From Cupriavidus sp. IDO (lineage in GTDB: Bacteria; Pseudomonadota; Gammaproteobacteria; Burkholderiales; Burkholderiaceae): 64,000 nucleotides of DNA. Every line of letters starts with the position of its first letter. The stretch's first letter is position 1. Below the pieces are notes generated by a model. That model saw nothing but the letters and a program-made list of their open reading frames with translations, searched no databases and was not told where the DNA came from. The DNA lies in NCBI RefSeq assembly GCF_000812465.1, contig NZ_JWMA01000199.1, forward strand, positions 62,001-126,000, written 5' to 3'. Below, piece after piece: positions 33,247 to 41,258 of the stretch. The position numbers and the translations under genes are program-made.

Positions 33247-33795
33247 TTATTCCTCGGTAACGTCGGAGCCGTTGCCGCGGACGTAGGGCAACGGTCCGAT
33301 GCCGCGCGCCGCCGCGAGCGTGTGGAGCGCGTACTGGATCGAGAGCGCGTCATTGAGCGAGTGGAAGGTGCCGTCCTCATTGAAGCTCACTTGCGCGCCT
33401 TCGATCCAGGCGATGGTGATCGTGTCCTCGGTGTTGTCCTCGGGGGTGTAGAAGGTGTGCACCGAGCCGCCCGGCTCGTACAGGTAGGAGCCCGCCGTCT
33501 GCGGCTGGTCGGGGTACTCGCGATACTTCCAGCATCCCTGGATCGTCCACACCTGCGCCGTACCGGTGTGGTAGTGAATCGGCAGGGAACAACCAGGTTC
33601 CACGATGGCCATAAAGACCCACTCTCCGCGCTCCGGGTCGAGGCGCAGCGGCTTGATGTGGATGCCCGGAAAGACATCCTTGATCAGCGGAATCTGCTCG
33701 ATGTTGACGGTCAGGAGCTTGTCCTGCGGCAGGGCGGGCAGCGGCAGCCTGGCGCCGGTGGACGTGGTGGGCTGCTCGAGAGTTCTTGCATTCAT
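33247..33795 (-). CDS. Cupin protein, 2,4'-dihydroxyacetophenone dioxygenase-like
   Basis: 182 aa single cupin. The metal site is suggested by LPIHYHTGTAQVWTIQGCWKYRE (His-X-His) and GSVHTFYTPED, with a late His. The layout resembles 2,4'-dihydroxyacetophenone dioxygenase, a nonhaem-iron cupin that cleaves an aromatic ketone side chain, but only the fold is firm. It is the first gene of this minus-strand stretch after the second GntR gene, and a strong inverted repeat lies about 190 bp upstream. It may catalyse an early oxygenation step (inference). Confidence 0.72.
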   Translation of the reverse strand: MNARTLEQPTTSTGARLPLPALPQDKLLTVNIEQIPLIKDVFPGIHIKPLRLDPERGEWVFMAIVEPGCSLPIHYHTGTAQVWTIQGCWKYREYPDQPQTAGSYLYEPGGSVHTFYTPEDNTEDTITIAWIEGAQVSFNEDGTFHSLNDALSIQYALHTLAAARGIGPLPYVRGNGSDVTEE

Positions 33796-33986
33796 GAGTT
33801 GTCTCCGTTTGTCAGAGGATGTGAAACAGTGGAAGGAAGCCTTCCTTCTATGGGACAGAAGAGTCGCGCCGGTCCGGCGGGAAACTCAGAGCTGCGGCAG
33901 CAATGCGCCGCAGAAATAGAAGCGTCCAGCGCGACGGCGAAGCCTGGCCAACCGCTGCCGGGGCTGCCTCCCACTGAATACTCCTA

Positions 33987-34006
33987 AAGTTCTAATGTTA
34001 GAAGTT
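33987..34006. promoter_or_regulatory. Inverted repeat, candidate GntR/UTRA operator
   Basis: AAGTTCTAA-TG-TTAGAAGTT (one arm mismatch) lies in the 272-bp gap between the cupin gene and the GntR gene that ends at 34068. The surrounding bases are AT-richer than the rest. It would lie upstream of the cupin and downstream of the regulator, consistent with a repressor site for the cupin transcript. Confidence 0.5.
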
Positions 34007-34067
34007 TATAGGCCGCGGAAGGTTTTTTCTGCCCCTTGTTTACCCTAGGGACTGAACGAGGAGGCCT

Positions 34068-34901
34068 TTAGCCTGACTTGCGCTCGCTAGTGTTACCAGT
34101 CGCCCGCCGCTGGGGTTCGGTGATGGCGGGCACCGTCTTCAATGCGGACGCGGGGATGTCGATCTCTGAGACGTAGCGGTCACCCCGATACCAGGTGACG
34201 CCTGCGTACAGCACACCGCCTTTGCCGTCGAGAAGACGCCGCGACATCTTCGCGACGGGCGAGGCGAACGGAATATTCAGCATGTCGCACAGAGGAAAAT
34301 CCGCCGGCATCACGGTCATGCGTTGTCGCACACGTTTGCTGCGCGAGCCCAGTTCATCGAGCACCGCGGCGAGAAGCTTTTTCTTCCTGGCGGTGTCCTT
34401 GGGCAAGGCGTCGAAGACCGGCGCCAACACATAGATCTCCGCGTAGCAGAACGGCTCGCCGGAGTAGGTGTGCAGCTTGCGGACACAGACGTATTCGCCG
34501 TCCGCCTGGTCGCCCGGTCCGAGCAGTTCCTGCGGCACCCCGGTGCGGCGCCGGACTTCGAGTACCTCAAAGGCGAGCGCCTCAGGCGCGGCGAACGGAT
34601 CGTTGATCGCCAGTTCGATGTCGCCCGTGGCGGCGGGCAGGGCAGCCACGTGGGTCCCGATGCCCCGCTGGCTGCGAATCAGCCCTTCTTTGGAAAGCAG
34701 CTCATACGCCTGCCGGACGGAAACGACGGCCACGCCGAGGTCAGCCGCGAGCTGCGTGATCGGCGGCAGCAGCATGCCGAGCGGATACTCGCCTTTTGCG
34801 ATGCGGTACCTCAGCAACGAAGCCAGCCGCTGATATTGCGTAACGCCCCGTTCAGCCGACAGCTCCGCCCGCTCATTCCCCGTAGTTCGATCGTCCGTCA
34901 T
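34068..34901 (-). CDS. GntR-family regulator with UTRA domain, second copy
   Basis: 277 aa with the same domain plan as the regulator at 27274: winged HTH (LASLLRYRIAKGEYPLGMLLPPITQLAADLGVAVVSVRQAYELLSKEGLIRSQRGIGTHVA) then a UTRA domain. The two are paralogous but clearly divergent. It ends about 270 bp before the cupin gene on the same strand and probably controls the 33.8-32.0 kb genes, while the first copy controls the CaiB operon. Its ribosome site is weak (AACGGGA). Confidence 0.88.
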   Translation of the reverse strand: MTDDRTTGNERAELSAERGVTQYQRLASLLRYRIAKGEYPLGMLLPPITQLAADLGVAVVSVRQAYELLSKEGLIRSQRGIGTHVAALPAATGDIELAINDPFAAPEALAFEVLEVRRRTGVPQELLGPGDQADGEYVCVRKLHTYSGEPFCYAEIYVLAPVFDALPKDTARKKKLLAAVLDELGSRSKRVRQRMTVMPADFPLCDMLNIPFASPVAKMSRRLLDGKGGVLYAGVTWYRGDRYVSEIDIPASALKTVPAITEPQRRATGNTSERKSG

Positions 34902-35000
34902 TCCCGTTGCCTGAGACCCAGAACCCTGGAGTATGCACCAGACGGGCCCTGGCTGGCCGGCGTCCGCCGAGCCTTTGCCGTCGAACAGGCGCCGCGATAT

Positions 35001-35495
35001 CTAGCGTTTGTAGAGGCCGGTCAGGGTAGCCGTGGCGAGCGTGTTCCGGTGGATGAAGAAGCGCACCACAGCGTTGGTCGGGTTGGGCGGCAACTCCAGC
35101 TCGGGCACGCCCAGCGCATGCACGGTGAAGATGTAGCGGTGCGCGGGCAAGCCCTTGGGCGGGCAGGGACCGCCGTAGCCGATGGCGCCGTAGTCGTTGG
35201 CGACCTGAGTGCCGCTGGCGCCCAGGTCAGTGCTGTCGCTTGAGCCCAGGCCTGCGTCGAGCCGGGTGACGGACGAATCGATGTCGAACAGGATCCAGTG
35301 CCAGAAGCCGCTGCCGGTGGGCGCGTCCGGGTCGTACAGCGTCACCGCGAAACTCCTGGTGCCTTCCGGCGCCCCCTGCCATTGCAGCGCGGGCGAACGG
35401 TTCTGGCCGGTGCCGTCATAGCCATCGAACTCATGCACCAGTTGCAACGGATCCTGATCCTTGAATTCGGGCGAGGTTAATGTGAAGTTGCTCAT
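35001..35495 (-). CDS. YbhB/YbcL family (PEBP, Raf-kinase-inhibitor-like) protein
   Basis: 164 aa bacterial phosphatidylethanolamine-binding-protein fold. It has NRSPALQWQGAPEGTRSFAVTLYDPDAPTGSGFWHWILFDID (ligand-pocket Asp, Pro and His) and GYGGPCPPKGLPAHRYIFTVHAL. No signal peptide, so cytosolic. AAGGAGA precedes the start. Function of bacterial members is largely unknown. It stands alone, 140 bp from pqiC. Confidence 0.93.
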   Translation of the reverse strand: MSNFTLTSPEFKDQDPLQLVHEFDGYDGTGQNRSPALQWQGAPEGTRSFAVTLYDPDAPTGSGFWHWILFDIDSSVTRLDAGLGSSDSTDLGASGTQVANDYGAIGYGGPCPPKGLPAHRYIFTVHALGVPELELPPNPTNAVVRFFIHRNTLATATLTGLYKR

Positions 35496-35633
35496 GCCAT
35501 CTCCTTTCACTTGATGTTGATAACGCGGAAATCCGTATCGTCCGGCGCTGCCTGCGGCCTCCGGACGAACCCATCGCCGTCAGCCCGCCTCAAAGCGGCT
35601 GGCGCCACCCATGCCTTGCGCATTTCCCCGCGT

Positions 35634-36242
35634 CTAGCGGTTAAGCGATTGCACGCCGGCTGCGATATCGGCCGCCGTTGCCGCGAGGATCTCCCGATAC
35701 GCATTCACCACGCCCTCCAGCTGCCCGGGCGCCGGCACCTCTGTTTCGGTGCGGCCGCTCAGCACCTTGCCGTCCGGCAGTCGCCGCACGGTCCAGGCGA
35801 TGGTCGCTGCTGCCCGCTTGCCCACATCGGCGTCGAGGGCTACCACATCGGTCGTCACCCGAAAGGCCGGCTGCGTCGCCGGCAGGCCGTGCTGGTAGAC
35901 ATCCACCGCATCAAGACTCGCTTGCAGTTGCTGCGACAGCGCATCGCGCAATTCGTTGGGTAACGGCGACGTCCAGCGCGATCTGTCGGACAGCGTGACG
36001 CCCCCGCTGGTGCCGTCACGCACTACCAGCTGAATGCGGTTCAGCCGCTCGGGCACGCGCACCGGCGTGACCTCGATCCATAACGGGGCGCCGCTACGGC
36101 TGGTCCGCCCCGTCACCGCCGGCGTGGCGTCCGAGCGACTGCCAGCCAGCGTGTAGTAGTGCGGCTCGGGCGACGCGCAGCCGTTCATCATGGCCGTGGC
36201 CGCGGCAGCCAGCGTAACAAGCATCATCAGGCGTTTCATCAT
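35634..36242 (-). CDS. pqiC: PqiC outer-membrane lipoprotein (ABC auxiliary family)
   Basis: 202 aa. Lipoprotein signal ending in MNGC (Cys about residue 22), then SPEPHYYTLAG, the usual start of the PqiC/YmbA family. PqiC sits in the outer membrane at the end of the PqiB needle and takes part in lipid transport across the periplasm. The start overlaps the end of pqiB by 4 bp. Confidence 0.88.
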   Translation of the reverse strand: MMKRLMMLVTLAAAATAMMNGCASPEPHYYTLAGSRSDATPAVTGRTSRSGAPLWIEVTPVRVPERLNRIQLVVRDGTSGGVTLSDRSRWTSPLPNELRDALSQQLQASLDAVDVYQHGLPATQPAFRVTTDVVALDADVGKRAAATIAWTVRRLPDGKVLSGRTETEVPAPGQLEGVVNAYREILAATAADIAAGVQSLNR

Positions 36243-37870
36243 TTCTCTTCCCTCTTGCCTTGCAGGAGCGCTTCGGGATGCCGCTCGAGATAATCGGTGA
36301 GCGTGCGCAGCGAGACGGCGGTTTGCGTGAGTTCCTGCATCATCCGGCGCGTATCCTGTTGCAGCGATGCGTCGGGCGCCAGCGCGCCATTGGCCGTGGC
36401 GAGCGTGCGGCGCACATCCTGCAGCGCGGCGACCACCTGTGGTGCCACGTCGCCATTGACCTGTGCCACGAGCTTGTCCGCCTTGACCAGCATCCTGTTC
36501 ATCGACACCATCGCCGTGCGCGCGTCCTGCCCGATCTGGTCGAACGGCACCTTGCCGATCTTGGTCACGATGTCGCCAAGCTTGGCCTGCAGTTCGTCGA
36601 AGGTGCCCGGCGTGGTGGGAAGTTCCGGAAGCGGCGCGTTCAGGTCCGGATCAGCTGGCAGAGGCGCCTTCGGAAAGAAATCGAGTGCCACATATAGCTG
36701 GCCGGTCAGCAGGTTGCCGGTGCGCAACTGCGCTCGCATGCCGCGCTGTACCAGGCTATGCACGATGGCAAGCTTGCGCGTGTCGTCAGCCACGTCTTTC
36801 TCGCGCAGACCCATGCGAGACGGATAGAGCTCCACCACCACGGGCATGCGGAAAGCCTTCTTGTCACGCTGGTATTCGATGCCGATCGAGCGTACCTGCC
36901 CAACCGTCACGCCGCGGAAATCGACCGGCGCACCCGGAGACAGGCCGCGCACGGACTGATCGAAGTTGAGCACTGCCAGCGCGGGGGCCAGTTCCTCGGG
37001 TTCCTTCATGGCTTCGGACTGGTCCGCCGCCAGCAGGAACTCGGTGTTCTCGGCGGCCGCGGCGTGCGCGGTCGAGTGCTCCGGGGCCTGGAAGGCCAGG
37101 CCGCCAAGCATCACGGTGACCAGCGACTGCGTGGACAGCTTAAGCCCGTTCGCGTCGAGCTTGAGATCGACGCCGCTGGCATGCCAGAAGCGCGTATCGG
37201 CCGATACGAGCTTGTCATAGGGCTTGTTGACGAAGACGCGCAGCGTGATGTCGCGGCCGTTCGGCTCGAGTTGATAGGCCACGACGTGGCCGACCTGCAC
37301 GCGGCGATAGTAGACCGGTGAGCCGATGTCGAGCGAGCCCAGGTCTTGCGCACGCAGCACGAATTGCCTGCCTGAGGCATCGGCGGTGACAGTCGGCGGG
37401 ACTTCGAGCCCGGTGAAGCTGCGCGTCGTCTCGCCTGACTTGCCGGCGTCCACGCCGATATATGCGCCCGATAGCAGCGTCTCGAGCCCCGACACGCCGC
37501 TCATGGCAAAGCGCGGCCGCACCACCCAGAAGCGGGTGTCGGCCACGGCGAAGCTCCTGGCATCCTTGGTCAGCGCGATCGTCGCGATCACATGCGAACG
37601 GTCCGCTGCCAGCCGAGCCGTCTTGACCAGTCCGATATCGACGTCCTTGTAGCGCACGGGGGTCTTGCCTGGGGTCAGCCCTTCGGCAGTGCGGAATGTG
37701 ACAGTGATCTCGGGCCCGCGTGATGCTAGCGTGTTGATCAGCAGCGAAAGCCCGACCACCGCCGCAACAAGTGGGATCAGCCAGACGAGCGAAGGGAGCC
37801 AGCGCGCGCGAGGCTTGCGTCCGGGCTGCGGTACACCATGAGGCGGGGGATGATTAACGTGATCTGGCAT
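36239..37870 (-). CDS. pqiB: PqiB MCE-domain lipid transport protein
   Basis: 543 aa, close to E. coli PqiB. One N-terminal membrane anchor (WLPSLVWLIPLVAAVVGLSLLINTL) is followed by MCE domains: first GPEITVTFRTAEGLTPGKTPVRYKDVDIGLV, second near GSPVYYRRVQVGHVVAYQL, third near GAPVDFRGVTVGQVRSIG. A C-terminal helical region forms the tunnel-like needle in known structures. It overlaps pqiA2 upstream by 17 bp and pqiC downstream. Start at 37870 chosen to give the usual short cytosolic N terminus. Confidence 0.93.
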   Translation of the reverse strand: MPDHVNHPPPHGVPQPGRKPRARWLPSLVWLIPLVAAVVGLSLLINTLASRGPEITVTFRTAEGLTPGKTPVRYKDVDIGLVKTARLAADRSHVIATIALTKDARSFAVADTRFWVVRPRFAMSGVSGLETLLSGAYIGVDAGKSGETTRSFTGLEVPPTVTADASGRQFVLRAQDLGSLDIGSPVYYRRVQVGHVVAYQLEPNGRDITLRVFVNKPYDKLVSADTRFWHASGVDLKLDANGLKLSTQSLVTVMLGGLAFQAPEHSTAHAAAAENTEFLLAADQSEAMKEPEELAPALAVLNFDQSVRGLSPGAPVDFRGVTVGQVRSIGIEYQRDKKAFRMPVVVELYPSRMGLREKDVADDTRKLAIVHSLVQRGMRAQLRTGNLLTGQLYVALDFFPKAPLPADPDLNAPLPELPTTPGTFDELQAKLGDIVTKIGKVPFDQIGQDARTAMVSMNRMLVKADKLVAQVNGDVAPQVVAALQDVRRTLATANGALAPDASLQQDTRRMMQELTQTAVSLRTLTDYLERHPEALLQGKREEK

Positions 37871-38528
37871 GGTCGGATTGCGGAAATTCGATGGGGGAAG
37901 GCGGCGTCTCGAGCGCATCCCACAGCAGGCGGGGATCAAAGCTCAGTGACGCGAGCATGGTCAGTACGACAACCGAGGCAAAGGCCAGGGCCCCGGCCCC
38001 GGGCGTAATCGTGGCCAGCGCCCCGGCCTGCACCAGCGAGGCCAGCAGTGCCACCACGAAGATGTCGAGCATGGACCACCGGCCGATGACCTCGACCAGG
38101 GCGTAGAGGCGGGTCTGTTCGCGGATGCGCCAGGTCGATCTGCGACGCACCGATATCAACAGCAATGTCAGGATCATCATCTTCAGCAGCGGGACAACGA
38201 TGCTGGCGATCAGCACCACGATTGCCAGCATGTATGAGCCGGACAGCCACAGATAGGTCACGCCGGACATGATGGTGTCGTGCTGCGTGCCGAAAATTGA
38301 CTGCGTCACCATCACCGGCAGCAGATTGGCCGGGATGTACAGAAGGTAAGCGGCCAGCAGGAAGGCCCAGGTGCGCGACGCGCTGGCCGGCTTGCGATGA
38401 TGCAGTACGGCGCCGCAGCGCGGACACGGCCGGCCCTCGAGCGTCTTCGGACTGAGCCGGTCGCAAGCGTGGCATGACAGCAGTCCGTGCGAAGTGGCGG
38501 TAGCGCGGGGCAATTGAGTCGCGCTCAT
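37854..38528 (-). CDS. pqiA: PqiA-type inner-membrane protein, second half-gene
   Basis: 224 aa. A zinc-ribbon-like CHACDRLSPKTLEGRPCPRCGAVLHHRK is followed by four membrane segments, starting AFLLAAYLLYIPANLLPVM, the signature of PqiA. E. coli PqiA is one protein of about 420 aa with two such modules; here each module is a separate gene with 4-bp overlap. The two products would assemble the inner-membrane part that feeds PqiB. Confidence 0.92.
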   Translation of the reverse strand: MSATQLPRATATSHGLLSCHACDRLSPKTLEGRPCPRCGAVLHHRKPASASRTWAFLLAAYLLYIPANLLPVMVTQSIFGTQHDTIMSGVTYLWLSGSYMLAIVVLIASIVVPLLKMMILTLLLISVRRRSTWRIREQTRLYALVEVIGRWSMLDIFVVALLASLVQAGALATITPGAGALAFASVVVLTMLASLSFDPRLLWDALETPPSPIEFPQSDHARSR

Positions 38529-39205
38529 GATGCGGAGTCCGGCGGGCAGCCTGGCATGTCATCTGCACCGTGCGCATCGAGGTGGCGCCACAGTTCGCGC
38601 GGATCGAAGGACAGGATGGCGGCAAGTACGACCACGAGCGCACCGAACGACCACAGCGCGACGCCGGGCAGTACCTGCGCGATGGTCGACAGCTTCACTA
38701 CCGTCACCAGCACGCCGATCATGAATACCTCGATCATGCCCCAGGGCCGCGTCTGGAGAATGCCGCGCACGATGCGGTCGAACCCGGGCGGCTTGCGCCG
38801 CTGCGCCATCGGCACGAGCAGGTAGCACATCATCAGCAGCTCGGCCAGCGGAAACAGGATGGTCGTGGCGAACACGATGATCGCCACCAGCGCCATGTCG
38901 CCCGCGTAGAGTGCCTGTACCGCGCTCCATAGCGTGGTCTCCATGCGCGAGCCCTTGAGGTCCATGGCGACAATTGGGTACGCGTTAGAAATCAGAAGCA
39001 GGATCAGGGCAGTCACCACGAGCGGAAGCAAGCGGCGATAGGCACGCAAACTGTCGCGATAAAGCGCACCGCCGCAGCGCAGGCACGTGGCACGTTCGTC
39101 CGGTGTCAGCGCTACGCGCGTATGGAGTGCGTCGCAATGCTCGCATGCCACCAGCATGTCCGGAGCCTGCGTCGGAACTGGCAGCGAGGAGTGGTTCTGA
39201 TGCAC
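38525..39205 (-). CDS. pqiA: PqiA-type inner-membrane protein, first half-gene
   Basis: 226 aa. CEHCDALHTRVALTPDERATCLRCGGALYRD zinc-ribbon-like module, then four membrane segments with LLLISNAYPIVAMDLKG, as in the N-terminal module of PqiA. First gene of pqiA1-pqiA2-pqiB-pqiC. The promoter region is shared with the divergent TetR gene at 39450 and contains a TetR-like operator, so this lipid-transport operon may be under TetR control. Confidence 0.92.
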   Translation of the reverse strand: MHQNHSSLPVPTQAPDMLVACEHCDALHTRVALTPDERATCLRCGGALYRDSLRAYRRLLPLVVTALILLLISNAYPIVAMDLKGSRMETTLWSAVQALYAGDMALVAIIVFATTILFPLAELLMMCYLLVPMAQRRKPPGFDRIVRGILQTRPWGMIEVFMIGVLVTVVKLSTIAQVLPGVALWSFGALVVVLAAILSFDPRELWRHLDAHGADDMPGCPPDSAS

Positions 39206-39296
39206 GACGTGTCCTGGGGGAAATTATCGGCCTCGTTGCGTGAGGCAAGCAGCGCGCGAGCGCAGTGGAATCTTTCATGAGTTCCGCATTCTTTCA

Positions 39297-39320
39297 CATA
39301 ATGACTGACATGTCATCGTG
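39297..39320. promoter_or_regulatory. TetR-like operator between pqi operon and TetR gene
   Basis: CATAATGAC-TGACAT-GTCATCGTG, two mismatches between arms, with a central TGACATGTCA palindrome. Same architecture as the site at 41092-41115. It lies between the divergent pqiA1 and TetR starts. Confidence 0.65.
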
Positions 39321-39412
39321 ACACTGTGTATGTTATAAGAAGCGCACTGATGCCGCAGCCGCCAGGGGTTCATGGCCTATGCCAGGCTGGCGGCGTTGTA
39401 GCGGTGTGTTGA

Positions 39413-39418
39413 TATAAT
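39413..39418 (+). promoter_or_regulatory. Extended -10 promoter of the TetR gene
   Basis: TGATATAAT: an extended -10 (TG one base before TATAAT) about 30 bp upstream of the ATG at 39450. No good -35, consistent with an extended -10 promoter. Confidence 0.5.
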
Positions 39419-39449
39419 CGCCCCGTCACATAAGGTCCTCTAATTGAAG

Positions 39450-40160
39450 ATGCCTGCCGATCCAGATCCCAAAGACCATCGTCCTCGCGTGGCCGCAGAG
39501 CGGCGCGCACGGATGCGCCAGCGCCTCATTGAAAGCGCGATGATCGTTTTTGCGCAGAGGGGTGTCGGAGCCAGCGTGATCCCGGAAGTCATCGCGTCAG
39601 CTGGCGTCTCGCAAGGTTCCTTCTACAACTACTTCCGTACCAACGAGGATCTGCTGGCGGCTGTCGGCGACGCGCTCAGCCACGACATGGTGCAAATGAT
39701 CGAGAGCGTGGTCGGCGATATCGAAGAGCCGGCGTTGCGTGTTGCAACGGGTATCCGCTTGTACCTGCACCTTGCGCGATCCTATCCTGTCGTGGCGCAA
39801 TTTCTTTCCGCTACGGGGCTGCTTTTGGTCAGCAACAAGAGTGCTGCCGTGTATGAATACCTGCCCTCGGATATCAAGGAAGGCCTGAAGACGGGCACGT
39901 TCGACGAGGCGTCGGCCGACGTTGCATTGGACATGGTGGCCGGCGCCGGCCTGATCGCTGTTCACCGCATGGCCAAGGGAAGAACAACCAGGGACTACCC
40001 CGAACGGATCGTCCGCGCATTGTTGCGGTCGCTGGGCGTGCCGGCTTCGAGTGCCGTACGGTTGACCTCCGCGCCGTTGCCAAAGCTGGTGGCGCCGCCG
40101 GAATCATTGCTCGAAAAGGCCCAGGAGAAGCTCGCCGCCAAGGCCGAGCCCTCCAGCTAG
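39450..40160 (+). CDS. TetR-family transcriptional regulator
   Basis: 236 aa from the ATG at 39450; a TTG two codons earlier is an alternative. HTH at about residues 25-70: RQRLIESAMIVFAQRGVGASVIPEVIASAGVSQGSFYNYFRTNEDLLAAV, then a helical ligand domain. It is divergent from pqiA and convergent with another TetR gene. A CATNATGAC-N6-GTCATNATG operator lies in its promoter region, so it or its neighbour probably autoregulates. Ligand unknown. Confidence 0.9.
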   Translation: MPADPDPKDHRPRVAAERRARMRQRLIESAMIVFAQRGVGASVIPEVIASAGVSQGSFYNYFRTNEDLLAAVGDALSHDMVQMIESVVGDIEEPALRVATGIRLYLHLARSYPVVAQFLSATGLLLVSNKSAAVYEYLPSDIKEGLKTGTFDEASADVALDMVAGAGLIAVHRMAKGRTTRDYPERIVRALLRSLGVPASSAVRLTSAPLPKLVAPPESLLEKAQEKLAAKAEPSS

Positions 40161-40175
40161 CAAGCGAAGCTGGTG

Positions 40176-40889
40176 CTACGGCGCATCGCTGATCGATTCC
40201 GCGAGCAAGCCGTCGAACAGCGCTCCGCTCGCATGCAGCGGCGACCTGGATATCGCATCGGCCGCTGATTCCTCCACGCCCAGGGCGCGCAATGCCACGG
40301 CCGCGGCGAGTTCCGAAAAATCTTCGCGACCTTCGGTTTCAAGCATGCTCTGCATTGCACTCATTGCAGCGCCGGCAACGATATTGAACCCCAGGGCGAT
40401 CGGCATGCGCTTGAAGCGATTGCGGCGAACGCCTTCCTCTATATCCCTGCGGACAAACTCCAGCATGGTCGGTGCCTGGTAGCCCGCCCATCCGAGCCGG
40501 CCAAGGATCCCAGCCGCACCCGGCTGGTGCACCGTAAGTATCGACGCCAGCCGTATGCCCCTGGCGATATGCTCGGCCGGGTCGTCATGGTCGCGCACGA
40601 TGGGATCGGCCGCCCGTACCCACTGTTCAGCAATCTTCCCGACAAGCTCCTGCACGATCGCGTCAGACGACGGAAAGTACTTGTAGAACGTTCCGCGTGA
40701 AACCCGTGCCGCCGAAATGATGTCGTCGATGGAGGGCGTCGCGGCGCTGTTCTCCATCATCAGGCGCATCGCACTGTTCAGCAACAGCGAGCGCATGCGC
40801 TGCCGTCGCTGTGCAGCAACTCGCTGGCGGTGGTCGCGAGTTACCCGCGGTTCTGTTTCGGCTGCGAATCTCGTCTGCATCCGGGTCAT
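40176..40889 (-). CDS. TetR-family transcriptional regulator, probable RND pump repressor
   Basis: 237 aa. HTH: RSLLLNSAMRLMMENSAATPSIDDIISAARVSRGTFYKYFPSSDAIVQELV. It shares the RRQRMR/RRARMR lead-in with the neighbouring TetR at 39450, suggesting relatedness. AGGAGAG precedes the start. Divergent from the mfp-rnd-tolC operon, with a 24-bp dyad in between: the usual layout of a local efflux repressor (AcrR/MexR-like role). Confidence 0.9.
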   Translation of the reverse strand: MTRMQTRFAAETEPRVTRDHRQRVAAQRRQRMRSLLLNSAMRLMMENSAATPSIDDIISAARVSRGTFYKYFPSSDAIVQELVGKIAEQWVRAADPIVRDHDDPAEHIARGIRLASILTVHQPGAAGILGRLGWAGYQAPTMLEFVRRDIEEGVRRNRFKRMPIALGFNIVAGAAMSAMQSMLETEGREDFSELAAAVALRALGVEESAADAISRSPLHASGALFDGLLAESISDAP

Positions 40890-41258
40890 CGATCTGTTCT
40901 CTCCTCATCGTCAATGCGTCGACAACGCCGCGCGCCGGTTTCCTGCGTCGCTGACCTATGTCCGTCGCATCACTTCACGTATGGCGATTGTCGTTGCGCA
41001 CCACGTCCATCCGGGTGCGCGCGTTTTCTTCGTCTCATGCGGTCCGGGACGTCAAAGTCGCCCGTCGCCACGAACAAAATAAATTATACGTCATCATGAC
41101 ATGTAAGTCATTATGATGTATATTTCGGGCAATCGGAAAGGGCGAAAGCCCGAACAGGCCTGCCGTCACCGACGCCAGCACGAGACCGTTGAACGGCTCG
41201 GTGGCGTGGATTGCTGATGACTCGCAGGCGAGCGACGGACCTTAGTGGAGGGTAGAAA
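40890..41258. other. 369-bp divergent promoter region of TetR gene and RND operon
   Basis: No credible gene. It contains an AT-rich core (41075-41130) with the TetR-like operator at 41092-41115. The remaining left part is GC-rich and featureless by eye. Confidence 0.6.
41092..41115. promoter_or_regulatory. TetR-like operator upstream of RND efflux operon
   Basis: CATCATGAC-ATGTAA-GTCATTATG: arms match at 8 of 9 positions. Same architecture as the sites at 39297-39320 and in the 17.14-kb palindrome. Best candidate binding site for the TetR protein encoded just to the left. Confidence 0.7.
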
